NCBI GenBank assembly: GCA_033557685.1 | Contig: JAWQRN010000319.1 | Coordinates: forward strand, 1-31,504 | DNA: 31,504 nucleotides | From: Sperchopsis tessellata | Taxonomy: Eukaryota > Arthropoda > Insecta > Coleoptera > Hydrophilidae | Reading direction: 5' to 3' | Part shown: positions 10,927 to 21,089 of the stretch, in pieces | Numbering within the stretch: the first letter of the stretch is position 1 | Layout: each line of letters starts with the position of its first letter | The notes under the pieces: model-generated | The model's input: the letters and a program-made list of their open reading frames with translations, nothing else | Told to the model about the DNA's origin: nothing | Database searches by the model: none | Position numbers and translations under genes: made by a program

Positions 10927-10999
10927 CAAATAGAAAAGCCAAGACACGGTTATCTCCCGGAAAACTTAAAGATCTTTACTGTGGCTGTGGAAGTATACG

Positions 11000-12295
11000 T
11001 ACTAAATTAAAACAGACATTTAGATTGACAAATGTTTTCATGTACTAAAAGTAATAAAATACACAAACCTCTTCATATGTATCCAAATCAATTGGCAATG
11101 TATCATCCACAGATATATAAATAACTCACATCAGTATCATTTGATATTCAAAAAGGTACTCCTACTTACCAAGATTCGCAGAAACATCATTCTAATTAAT
11201 ATAACACAAAATAAAAAGAACTTGCATTATTAAAACACATAACAAATAGGATTTGTCCGAAAAAGAACTATGAAGAACACTAAATAAAATATTGATTTTT
11301 GAATAGTTTTGAATTCTGATGCTTAAAATAATGCTAGCTCATACTTAGAAATTGAGGCAAATGTAAATTAATGTTTGCACATTTAAAAATAGCCTGCATT
11401 ACATATAAAACAAGTCATTTAACACAAAAAAAAAACTATCACAAAATATTTTATATATATTATTACTATCAAAAACAATATGTTTCCATTGAAACATTAT
11501 CTTTTTGCTGTCAGTTAAAAAACAGATATAAAATACTATAATTTATTATTTTCAAATACACATTTACCATCAATTAGAACAATATTATATTTTTTATAAC
11601 ACGATACATGTACATTAGAAAATTGATTTAACGTAGGTGTTGTAAGAGATAGAACGCTTCCCCCACACCTACTAATTTCCTCCCTATGAAATGTTTAGTA
11701 AGGTCATAAAAAAAGTATAAAAATCAATAAATTGGAAAGCTAACATTATAGGTGTTTAATATTTAATTCGGTCATAAATCTACCTACTTCATTTTACATT
11801 GATCTTCCCTGGTAAAATGTTATTTTCTATTTAGTTCTAAAAGTTTATTAAAAATTCACTGCTTGTAGGCAGTAATACAGAACTAGGCAGATTTCAATAT
11901 GGATTTTTAAAGTACAAAGTACCTGCATATATTAACATTTGATTAAAAGCTAAAATAAAAGGATAAAGATTTTTCAAACTTGTAAAGCAGCATTTTCAGC
12001 TATGAACAAATATAAATAATTGAACTGTTGAAAACTATGTTTACCATGGAACTAGAAATTGAGTGAAAAACATATTCACAAACACGATCTGCAGCTCAAT
12101 TATGATAAATTCTGAGCCATTTCAAAATATCTAAATTAACTTAAATTATTTCTAGTTTATTTGAAAGAAAATTATCAATTGATTTATCAAAACCATTGCC
12201 ATAATATATAATTTGTATCTCGTAATCAGTACAGATTCCTGCCAACAAGTTCAACCTTTACGCCAATCCTCCTCAAATGTAGCTGAAGCCCTTTA
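11000..12295 (+). other. Intron 1 stretch, no gene seen
   Basis: Very A+T-rich sequence with short homopolymers. I see no coding frame beyond chance length, no tRNA-like structure and no repeat that matches others in the window. Confidence 0.5.
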
Positions 12296-12299
12296 TATA

Positions 12300-12620
12300 T
12301 TTCTCTCATATAAATTTTAGCTTCAAAATTGCAACATTAAACAGTACGATACTTCTCTTAATGTGCTTACTCACGACCGTAAACCATATACACAAGAAAT
12401 CAAAATATATATCGTACCTCTGCAATAGATAATTACTAGCAGTGCAGTATTGATGAAGTCTTAATGACAGAAACATGTTGTCTACTGCAATTCAGATTGT
12501 TCCTATTTTTTTTGGTATGTTTGATTTTTGTATTTAAAATTTACTTGGCCGCTTTGCATTGAAATTTCAAAAATTAACATTTTCTCGATATCAACTTGAT
12601 TTTATGTTCTCCAAAATATC
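12300..12620 (+). repeat. Family-1 hammerhead repeat, single diverged monomer
   Basis: Blocks shared with the inverted-orientation units at 19912-20575 appear in the same order: a TCTCATA start, GCAACATTAAAC (TTGCAACATTGAAAC in the array), TGTGCTTACTCACGACC, ACACAAGAAATCAAA, ATAATTACTAGCAGTGC, the ribozyme core at 12444-12488, GTTCCTATTTTTTTTGG, ATGTTTGATTTTTGTATT and ACTTGGCCGCTTTGC. It is more diverged than the array copies and is a single unit. Confidence 0.72.
12444..12488 (+). ncRNA. Type-I hammerhead ribozyme, near-complete (family 1)
   Basis: Stem I strands GCAGUA (12444-12449) and UACUGC (12483-12488) are perfectly complementary over 6 bp. Between them are UUGAUGA (12450-12456), a helix II with GUC/GAC pairing around loop UUAAU (12457-12469), GAAAC (12470-12474), a short AUGUU (12475-12479) and the cleavage triplet GUC (12480-12482). 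Helix III can pair A-U, C-G and A-U around UGU. The only change to an invariant core base is C to U at the first core position, which in studied hammerheads strongly reduces cleavage. It is antisense to the transporter. Confidence 0.75.
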
Positions 12621-14950
12621 AACATGTATAACATTCTACTCTTGATGTTTGACTCATAAATCTTTTTTTTTTTGTACTGTTGGTAAAAATGTTGTTAATG
12701 CTAAAATACAAGCACACATAAGATGATATCCATTAACTTATATGTTCATTTGGTGTTACTTCTTGGTTTCAATATATATTAAGAAACATTTCTTTTCATT
12801 TAGTTTAAGTTTATTTCACTAGTCCAACGGGTTAGAGTCTTTATAGCATTATTTATTATCTTTAGTTTGTATATCACTTGAATTTTCATAAAATATTGTT
12901 GATAATGATAATAAAAAAAAGATTTAATAAATAATAGTAATATGCCCCTATTAAGAAAAACGCAATAGCGAAAAAAAAATGAGAAATTGAGATAGACAAA
13001 TCATTGATTTGGTATATTGTATATTTGTTTATATTATTCTTTATTCTAGTGCTATACTACGTCAGTTCTTCATTTTGCAGTTACTACCAATTATGTGGTC
13101 AACAAGGAAGGCCATAAAAAACTTTAATTTATATGAAAGAAAGAAATACTATTCAAAATTAGGAAAATAATTTAGAAGCAGCTTTCTTTAATATTTGGTC
13201 TATTCATACTTTAAATGCTGTAAATTCTGTCAGAAAAAGGTGACACTTTATGCATTGATTAACATAGTGGATTATTTGAGCAATGATTGTAATGTTTTGT
13301 TTTTGTATATAATGCCTTGTAGTAAATTCAGTTGCAGTTTCTATGTTTTTTTTATTATTTTTATTTCACTAATAATTCTGTTTAGTAATTGTTTTGTATG
13401 CTTTACAATTGTTTGTGACATTCCTATATTGTCAATAACATAATATGTAAAATCACTCAAGGTATTATTTGCAAAACATTTAACATTCTCATACTAGGAG
13501 TGCCAAAAATATTTTTTTCATGATAAAACAAGAAATATTATACATGATACATCATTAACAACAACAAAAAATTATCTATTTATTTAAGAGTAATTTCAGT
13601 ATAGTCCCCTTTAAAACTTGTATCATATGGCAGTAAAAAGTTTTTCTCCAACTACGTTATTAAAAGAGTTACAGTATGATCAAAAATTAATGTTCTCAAA
13701 ACATATATACTACTGTACAGACTGTAAAAAAATATTTGCCTTTTTGGAAAAAAATAGGTACCATTATTATATTATACATATAAGATACGTCATCAACTGA
13801 GGAAATGTCTTTAGAATGAAAATACTAGTACTAACATTTCCTTCATAGAAAAAATTTCTAAAAAGTGTTTCGTAGTATAATACACACAAGAACTTATAAA
13901 AGGCCATCAAAGTAAGCCAAATAACAATGGACCTGATATTTCATTTGAAAAAATTACTTATTCCAACTAAATATGTGTACTATCGATTAAATTGATCCAT
14001 TTTATTTCATAGTTAATATTATTAACTATATTAACTTTCAAATGTCAACATGAGATATCAGAAATATTTATGTTAATTTGTTGCAAACAAAATAAAACTA
14101 TATAGGTAAATAAACATAATAATATTTAACAAAAGGAAATAATTTATAAAAAGCAACACTAGTACTAAGCCTAACAGTAGAATATCAACTTTATAAACTA
14201 ATGAAGGAAAGCAAGGAAGATTGTTATGCATTAAAAATATCTACTAGATTTTCTTTTGGCCACACAATTAGAAGAAAGAAGAGTACATTATTATAATAAA
14301 TTAAATTAGTATTAATGTAATAATATTAGTTTAGTAGAATTATTGATATTTCAACTACTTTATCAAAATGTAACTCATTTTAAGAATTTTATTGTTGTCT
14401 TGTACACAATTGGTCCAAAACTTGATTTAAAATCCAATTACAAATACAATATGCAGCATTTTCCGCACAATATATTGATTGATATAAGAAATTTGGTTTG
14501 AATGTGTTAAGAACAATATTTCGAACTCATTAGGAAAGTAAGAATAATGACTATGTTGTGAGAGTGCCGTTTGTTTGATAGAGAAGGTCACATATTTATT
14601 TATTACCACAGTAATTATTATTAAAATGTAATGTTGATTAGTTAATTAATAATTCTAAATTTCAATGAGAATTTATTATTAACATTATAGTAATGTTCTT
14701 AAAAACTGTCTATGGACTATGATAGAACAATAACTCTGGTTAACAAATTTAAACTTTTTTGAAGCAACATTGATGAAAATAGCTGTATATAAAGTATTTT
14801 GTGGTGCTAAATCCAAAAATGATATGCTAAATACTGTAACACGTACAGTTTCTTTGTTACAGAGGTTGGTGGTCGGATAAAAATAAGAATGTTAAATCTA
14901 AGCAGACATTTTACTAAGGATCATGTTCAATAAAAAATACAATATCTTTC
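12621..14950 (+). other. Intron 1 stretch, no gene seen
   Basis: Strongly A+T-rich. The open frames at 13195-13443, 13618-13800 and 14427-14609 (minus) have low-complexity, Phe/Ile/Tyr/Lys-rich translations typical of chance ORFs in A+T-rich DNA, with no motif. No RNA gene or mobile element is recognised. Confidence 0.55.
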
Positions 14951-14954
14951 AGTT

Positions 14955-16528
14955 TTTTCTCTTGTGTTCAGTACAATCATCTCTTTTTAAAAACCAGTAG
15001 TAGTCGTCCAACATAGATGGGTTCCAGCATCCCTGGTATTGTGTTGAAAGCTCCCTCCTTTATTCGTCACTTACTGCACCCAAATTTTCCGGAAAAAAAT
15101 CCAAATGCAAGGGCAAAAGATGCATTTTTAAGGACATGCCACATCCTAGTAGTTCATAGGCTTTTAAGAATTCATCTAAGAGGGTTTTATAATTCTCATC
15201 TTCCTGTTACCCAGAAATCCCTTCACTACACGTGCAAAATGTTCCAAGCTGTCAATTTCTTGTCAAAGGAAATCAATTAAAAGTTTCGTTATTTGACGTC
15301 CAATAAAGATGCCTTCTTTTAGTTTTACATCACTTAACTGAGGAAATATTTCTTTTAGGTACTTGAAACCATTACCTTCTTTCTCCATAGCTTTAACAAA
15401 GTTTTTCATTAGTCCAAGTTTAATATGGAGAGGCGACAGAAGCACCTTTCTTGGGTTAACAAGGGGTCATATTTTATGTTTAAAGTACCTAATTCAAAAG
15501 AAATTCTATGATGCCAATTTTTCTTAATGAAATGTTCTTTTATTGCTCGACTGTCCCATAGACACAAAAAACAAGAATACTTTGTAAAACCATAGTCCCA
15601 CTGACACTGTTCATATTTAACTTGATTTAGTATGGTAGCTGCATTATCATTGTTTTTTTTTTTTATTGCCACTGAATGGGCTAAAGGAATAGATGGTTTT
15701 TTGTTTCCATTATGAAGCAACACTGCTTTTAGGCTGTATTTCGACGAATCTATGAAAATACGCCACTCGAAAGGTACATGTTCCATATTAAGCTCATTTA
15801 TTAAACCATCAATACCATTACAGACACAGCGATCCTTCTATTTTATAAAAACTTGAAAATGTTATATTCTGTTTTAGGGAAAGTGAAACACTTGCATTTT
15901 TATCACTGTTGAAGTCTGGAACCAAGAAGTTCAGATTTTTGTTTTGACAAACGCAGATGACGTACTAAATCATTTAATTCATTCTAAGTTATTAAGTGAG
16001 GTTTACTGGTAGTTAATAAAAATGTTAGGTCACTACTGGTGTTCTCAGGAAGTTGTGTATTAGATCCTAATGAAGAATTAGAACCACCGGGAAACATAAC
16101 GTAGTCCAAGTTTAAAGGCGCAATCGGCACCGGTAATTCCTGGCTATGAGGAACTGACCTTAGTGCAGAAGGTAAATTTGGATACTCAATTTTATCCCTT
16201 TGCTTTTTTAAATACCCTTCTGTTTTAGTGATACAGAAGTAGCAATCACTTACATGGTCAGTAGGATCTCTCCACACCATAGGAACAGCAAACGGTATAG
16301 AATTTTTCTTGCGATGCATCCACTGCACTAAATGTGTGACAACTCACACAGCAAACATGAGAGGCCCAACTTTGATCTTGATCTTCAATTTGGCACTTAA
16401 AATATAGATAGGCTTTTTTTAACTTTCTCAGATATAGATCTAGTCTATGACTTGAAAATAAATCGTCCACATATATAACAAAACTAATCCGCTGGATTTT
16501 TGCAACATCGACGACTAGAACTTGCCAT
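14955..16528 (-). pseudogene. Broken copy of a multicopy uncharacterised arthropod protein family with CxxC motifs (probable mobile-element-associated)
   Basis: An ATG at 16528 opens RRCCKNPAD, a TAG, then FCYICGR and a second TAG. After a shift at an A7 run near 16413 comes KCQIEDQDQSWASHVCCVSC. Another shift gives SIPFAVPMVWRDPTDH and DCYFC (about 16210-16310), then YPNLPSALRSVPH, ending at PHLIT (about 15984). A decayed stretch leads to PFEWRIFIDSSKYSLKAVLL (about 15770), FTKYSCFLCLWDSRAIKEH (about 15590-15530), SPLHIKLGLMKNFVKA (about 15430), KEGIFIGRQI, and finally ENYKTLLDEFLKAYELLGC, LDFFPENLGAVSDE and WNPSMLDDYYW (about 15220-14985). I recall this order of blocks from an abundant, unnamed ~500-residue family in arthropods, cnidarians and some fish. 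Paired CxxC motifs at the N-terminus suggest zinc binding. At least two frameshifts, several stops and a missing segment make it dead. Its function is not known to me. Confidence 0.8.
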
Positions 16529-16529
16529 T

Positions 16530-19399
16530 TTATATAATATACGACAAAAACATTTGACTGTACTGCACACGAGACAGAAACAAACTAAACTTTAGAGAAA
16601 CATAAAAGTGCCCTTAAAGGTTCATAGAATACGGAAATACATTGTCTAAAGCCAAGTACAAATAATTTCAATAATCCCATGATATAAAGAAATAAACAGG
16701 TACTCGAAAATGGGACGTGCTAGGCCATTATTTGAAAAGGTGTTTTAATAGGTACCTAAATAAAACACAAAAAAAGCATTTTCATTAATGTTACAAAAGT
16801 CATGTTGACCTGTGTAATTCTAACATGTAAAAAACCTAGCTGATGTTCCCTGAGAAAAATTTGAATTAACATGTTTTATCTACCAACAACTAAGCAATTA
16901 ATGTAATATCTAACAAAATCAATTTGATTACAACAAAATGTACTATAATATTTTTAAACAAAAATATTCAAAATTTAATTTTAGGCAATACCAGAATACA
17001 CCATTGAAAAAAACAGTTTCATTAATATAACTTTGTTAAACACACCTACTATGATTTGAAGTACATAAAGGAAGCGCCACAGAGCAAATAAATTAGCATT
17101 ATTCTGTTATATTAATTATCACATCGACACCAACAATATAATTATCACAATCAATCGCTGTTTAAAGATAAGTAAAGGTTTTGCATTGTACTATAAATGT
17201 TCACACCAAACAGCAATAAATGACTCTTTCAAACAGGCTGTGTGGAAAATTATTTTGCGTTTAAAATTAATAGAATGCGTCAAAAGTGTCATAAAGGTCA
17301 ACGGCTCAACATTAAAAAATACTTATGGTGTAATAACTTAACCTATTTTAAATAATTAATGTCTCATTAGACTTGAAGACAACTAAGTATTTGTTAAACA
17401 AATAAATCATTATGTTTGTACGTAAGCAAAATTATGTGAGTTTATCTGTACCCACTAAATAGAGGTGTGACATAATCTTCCACACGAAATTACTTCTATT
17501 TCTACTGTCATGCTACAGAGAGTAGACACTTAAATTAATGATTGAAAAATAGATAATAGTGATTGGATTGGAAATCATTAAATTATTACTACACAATATT
17601 TTATTTTTTGTATGTGAATAATATACATTAATAAAAATCAAGGTTACAGATTGTTTCAATCAATCAACTAAAATTGAAATCCTTTGTTGCATGGCTAATC
17701 TTCAAACAAAGGCTTACATTATATGTATATTAAGTGGTTTTTGAGATGCTCCGAATGTTAAATACCATTCCTGTTGTCTAGCTCTAATTTAAGAGAATAT
17801 ATAGCGCAGTTGCTAGAGACTTAGATTGATCTAAAAATTTACTAAAAAGTAGTTTTTTTTTTTGTTTACAATAGATTCATTATTGCTCTCAAAAATACTA
17901 GAGACAGTATTTGAAACATTTATAAAATGCTAAAACTTATAAATTTTTAAATAATTCAGAAGTTGTTACAGGATCAAAATCAAAATTTCTTTCCAAATAT
18001 TATAAAATATTTAACAGTATTCGTTTCTCTGATCATAAGAAATAAATTGTCTCAGAAAAATGAAAGCGAATGAGAAAAATGAAAACTTCTGTAAATTTAT
18101 TTCATGGCAACAAATAATCTTTGAGGGTTACTGCATTAAGTCATAATTTCTCTCACTTATTTTTGAATGCCCAATATACGCTAACTGAAATCTTGACTTA
18201 ATATCTGGACAATGAGAAGCAATTCTGACCACAACCATAAAGCTGATTTATAGTGGTTGATATTATATGTTTGGCATTTTATATTACTGATTGAAAGTAT
18301 CATTTGCTTGAATAAAATGGAGTAAATATCATCTGAAAATTACTAACACTGACAAAATACATATTTTTATTGGACCCATTTATCGTGTTAAATATAACAT
18401 TTTCTAAGTATACGTACTGAATAATAGCTATATAGACAAGGTTGGGATAAAGTATGGATCCATGGAAATATCTCAAAAGTGGAAATGATGATTTTAATGA
18501 AATTTTGTTCATACAAGTAGGCACATGGTGCGTATGACAAGACATATTTTTTTCAATTGAACTTTAGGTTTTACTCAATATGAGAGCCAATGTAAATGTA
18601 TTAATTGGTTTATCGTTTTGGATATTAGTGATAAAGTTACCACACCTGATTATTGATGGATGCAGAAAAAGGTCTATTTAAATATGTAAATATCACACAA
18701 GGTGTTCTAATTAAAATAAAAAAGTTGATGACGGTTCCAGTTAAACCAGAAGTTCAATGGAAACAAAAATATGCCCATTGTATGCATCCTGTGTCTTCTT
18801 TATATTTATAATCTACTATTTTTAATTCATTCCATGTAGGTTTTCATATCAATTTCTAATACTAATTTAAAAATATCTACATGAATTTTACTATAATTTA
18901 AACATACAATTTTGATGTGTCACATTTGACATATAATACTAATCTATTGTTTCTTAAGTATGTAGTATTTTAATGTGTGAGTTTAGAATTGCAATAATAA
19001 ATATTAAATTAATATCTGTGACAGTAACTAAGCGACTAAGATGCTTACTTGAAATATCCACATTTCATATCAATAAAATATTTAATATTCAATTTTTTTT
19101 ACATGCTTTGATAACTTGTGGACTGTTTCAAAGAGAAAAATCTTTTAGTATTTACGCTCCACAACTTAAATATATTTTCAATTATACAGAATGTTCGAGG
19201 AATCAGTAAAAACACTTTTCCTTCATTTCTGTTAAAATTGTACAAAGGATCTATGCTGTATTTCCTCATATAAATTCAATTGTTTCCTAAATGTTCTTAT
19301 TTTGATTGATAAGTCTCCAATTCCCGCCTTCTTCAGTTTCTAAATAAATGTTCTTCGATAATTTAGAAACATATCTTAACTAAAAGTGATCTAAAGATT
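16530..19399 (+). other. Intron 1 stretch, no gene seen
   Basis: A+T-rich intron. The frames at 18300-18545 (minus) and 18973-19209 lack any recognisable motif and look like chance. No RNA gene, terminal repeats or transposase fragment was found by eye. Confidence 0.5.
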
Positions 19400-19542
19400 A
19401 CGAATTAGTTGCTTCCTTGGCTGCACATAAATGTATTATTTTAGAAATTTGATTAAAACAAATCGCAAGCAAAGTGTCCAAGTCAACATATTAAATACAG
19501 AAATCAAATATGCATCGAAAAATTTGGGAACAAGCTGACATT

Positions 19543-19587
19543 GCAGTGGACGACGGGTTTCTGTCATTAAGACATCATCAGCACTGC
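19543..19587 (-). ncRNA. Type-I hammerhead self-cleaving ribozyme, intact core (family 1)
   Basis: Reading the minus strand: stem I strand GCAGUG (19587-19582), core CUGAUGA (19581-19575), helix II UGUC/GACA of 4 bp with loop UUAAU (19574-19562), GAAAC (19561-19557), a five-base CCGUC, cleavage triplet GUC (19551-19549), and the second stem I strand CACUGC (19548-19543), perfectly complementary to the first. All invariant bases (CUGAUGA, GAAA, the A-U pair, and C at the cleavage position) are present. Helix III is only A-U and C-G, the minimal form seen in hammerheads associated with retrozymes and Penelope-like elements, which are thought to work as dimers. Helix II starts with U-A rather than the usual G-C, which may lower activity. 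The expected cut falls between 19549 and 19548. It lies in the sense direction of the transporter pre-mRNA. Confidence 0.85.
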
Positions 19588-20429
19588 TCTGTTAGTAATT
19601 AGCTGTATCCCACATACAAATACATATTTGATTTCTTGTATAAATGCTTTAAGATCGTGAGTAAGCATATTATGATATGATAGGTATCGCAATGTTTCAA
19701 TATTGCAATTAAATAATCATTACATTAATTTAATACTAATCTACACAAAATAGCTATTTTCGCATAAAAATAAGAATTAGTTGCTACCTTGGCCCCACAT
19801 GAATGTATTACTTTTGAAATTTGATTAAATCAAATCGTGAGAAAAGCGTCCAAGTCAATATATTAAATACAGAAATAAAATATGCATCGTAACATTTCCC
19901 AAATTTTGATTCATGTGGGGCCAAGGAAACAACTAATTCTCATTCTTATGAGAAAATAGCTATTTCGTGTAGATTAATATTAAATTAACGTAATGATTAT
20001 TCAATTGCAACATTGAAACATTGTGATACCTCTCATAATATGCTTACTCATAATCTTAAAGCATTTATACAAGAAATCAAATATGTATTCATATGTGGGG
20101 TATCCACTGTTATTTCGGCTTGTTCCCAAATTTTTCGATGAATATTTGATTTCTGTATTAATATATTGACTTGGACTTTGCTCACGATTTGATTTAATCA
20201 AATTTCAAAAATAATACATTCATGTGCGGCCAAAGAAGCAACTAATTCTTATTCTTATGTGAAAATAGCTATTTCATGTAGATTAATACTAAATTAATGT
20301 AATGATTATTCAATTACACCATTGAAACATTGCGATACCTCTCATAATATGCTTACTCACGATCTTAAAGCATTTATACAAGAAATCAAATATGCATTCA
20401 TACGTGGGGTACAGCTAATTACTAACGGA

Positions 20430-20474
20430 GCAGTACTAATGACGTCTTGATGTGAGAAACACAGTGTCCTCAGC
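20430..20474 (+). ncRNA. Degenerate type-I hammerhead ribozyme (family 1)
   Basis: It has the same 45-nt frame as 19543-19587: GCAGUA (20430-20435), CUAAUGA (20436-20442), a helix II with loop UUGAU, GAAAC (20456-20460), ACAGU, GUC (20466-20468) and CUCAGC (20469-20474). The core G5 is A, which in known hammerheads abolishes cleavage, and stem I pairing is partly lost. Cleavage triplet and GAAAC are kept. It is antisense to the transporter. Confidence 0.6.
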
Positions 20475-20729
20475 AATTTCGGCTTGTTCCCAAATTTTTT
20501 GATGCATATTTGATTTTTTTATTTAATATATTGACTTGGACGCTTTGCTCGCGATTTGATTTGATCTATAGATTATTTATAATCTATCAAAATAAAAAGA
20601 AACTGACTTTCAAAATTGTTACCATATATGTATTTCTTTTTAAAAATGTATATCTATATTTTTATAATATACAGGCTGTTATATTTTAAAAAATATTAAG
20701 TTGAAGTTCTTTGTATTTAAATGTAATAG

Positions 20730-21015
20730 ACGCCCATTTCTAATATGAACTCGTCTAAAGGAGCATGAACATAGTCATATTTCTCCATCAGTAGTGGCTG
20801 AACATCATCATACCATTTTGTTGGCTCAAAAGCCTTCTTATTTTTCCAGGAAATTCAAAGAAGTCAGTTAGTTTTATGATTGTATCAGCAATATTAATTG
20901 AAATGATGGTAATTTCTGATCTCTTTGCAAAGTTCTGGGTTGGCTGCTTTCCTCCAATACATGGTATCCTAACGGAACCACAGCTCCTTAGCATGCACAT
21001 CCCATCCCCACCCAT
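20730..21015 (-). other. Coding-like patch of unknown origin (possible gene remnant)
   Basis: This patch has a more balanced base composition than its surroundings. One minus-strand frame (21015-20788) gives MGGDGMCMLRSCGSVRIPC and PGKIRRLL. A shifted frame gives KKAFEPTKWYDDVQPLLMEK and YVHAPLDEFILEMGV at about 20850-20740. The second peptide looks like real protein by composition, but I cannot name a family. It could be an old retrocopy, a mobile-element fragment or chance. No splice-bounded exon is evident. Confidence 0.25.
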
Positions 21016-21047
21016 ACTTATATAAGCAAGGTCTTGTCAAGTCCACA

Positions 21048-21084
21048 TTAAAAATATACCTTGCAACAGTGGAAAAAACATTAG
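21048..21084 (+). ncRNA. Highly degenerate minimal hammerhead relic (family 2)
   Basis: The 37-nt spacing is preserved: UUAAAAA (21048-21054) for CUGAUGA, UAUAC for UGUCC, the loop UUGCAACAGU, GGAA for GGAC, AAAAC (21075-21079) for GAAAC, AUU for GUC, and AG for GG. The match is recognisable only by alignment to the copies at 10890 and 25369. Almost all differences are G-to-A or C-to-T. It is inactive. Confidence 0.4.
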
Positions 21085-21089
21085 CAGAT

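Larger units (their letters stand above)
10669..10990 (+). repeat. Family-2 foldback element with internal tandem repeats
   Basis: The left arm (about 10669-10722) contains TTTTCCGGGAGATAACCGTG and TTGGCTTTTCTATTTGCC. The right arm (about 10921-10975) is its inverted complement, with GGCAAATAGAAAAGCCAA and CACGGTTATCTCCCGGAAAA. The arms are nearly identical over about 50 bp. Between them lie 34-bp tandem units and a final inverted unit, then a hammerhead-like core at 10890-10926 adjoining the right arm. The related element at 25331-25460 has the same arrangement with shorter arms. It encodes no protein. No clear target-site duplication was found by eye. Confidence 0.8.
19400..20575 (+). repeat. 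Family-1 hammerhead repeat array: ~372-bp units, two direct then two inverted
   Basis: TTAGTTGCTTCCTTGG near 19405 recurs as TTAGTTGCTACCTTGG near 19777, giving a 372-bp period. The second unit breaks off near 19900 after AACATTTCCCAAA. From about 19912 the sequence reverses, reading GGCCAAGG(A)AACAACTAATTC, and repeats again near 20228. The first inverted unit is ~312 bp because about 60 bp holding the ribozyme is deleted (it reads GTGGGGTATCCACTG near 20095). The last unit retains it at 20430-20474. Shared landmarks are GATCTTAAAGCATTTATACA, AGAAATCAAATATG, TTCGGCTTGTTCCCAAA and CGATTTGATTTAATCAAATT. No coding frame is conserved. Head-to-head copies would let a transcript fold into a long hairpin. 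Confidence 0.88.

Noticed and set aside
13195..13443. 82-codon hydrophobic frame as a membrane-protein exon
   Set aside because: It is Phe/Ile/Cys-rich low-complexity translation of A+T-rich DNA, without splice borders or a family motif.
15017..15280. Plus-strand 87-codon frame
   Set aside because: The opposite strand encodes the C-terminal blocks of the CxxC protein family pseudogene, so this frame is its shadow.
19400..20575. CRISPR-like or coding explanation for the repeated units
   Set aside because: The context is a eukaryotic intron, the units are ~372 bp with no short direct repeat/spacer pattern, and no conserved reading frame exists.
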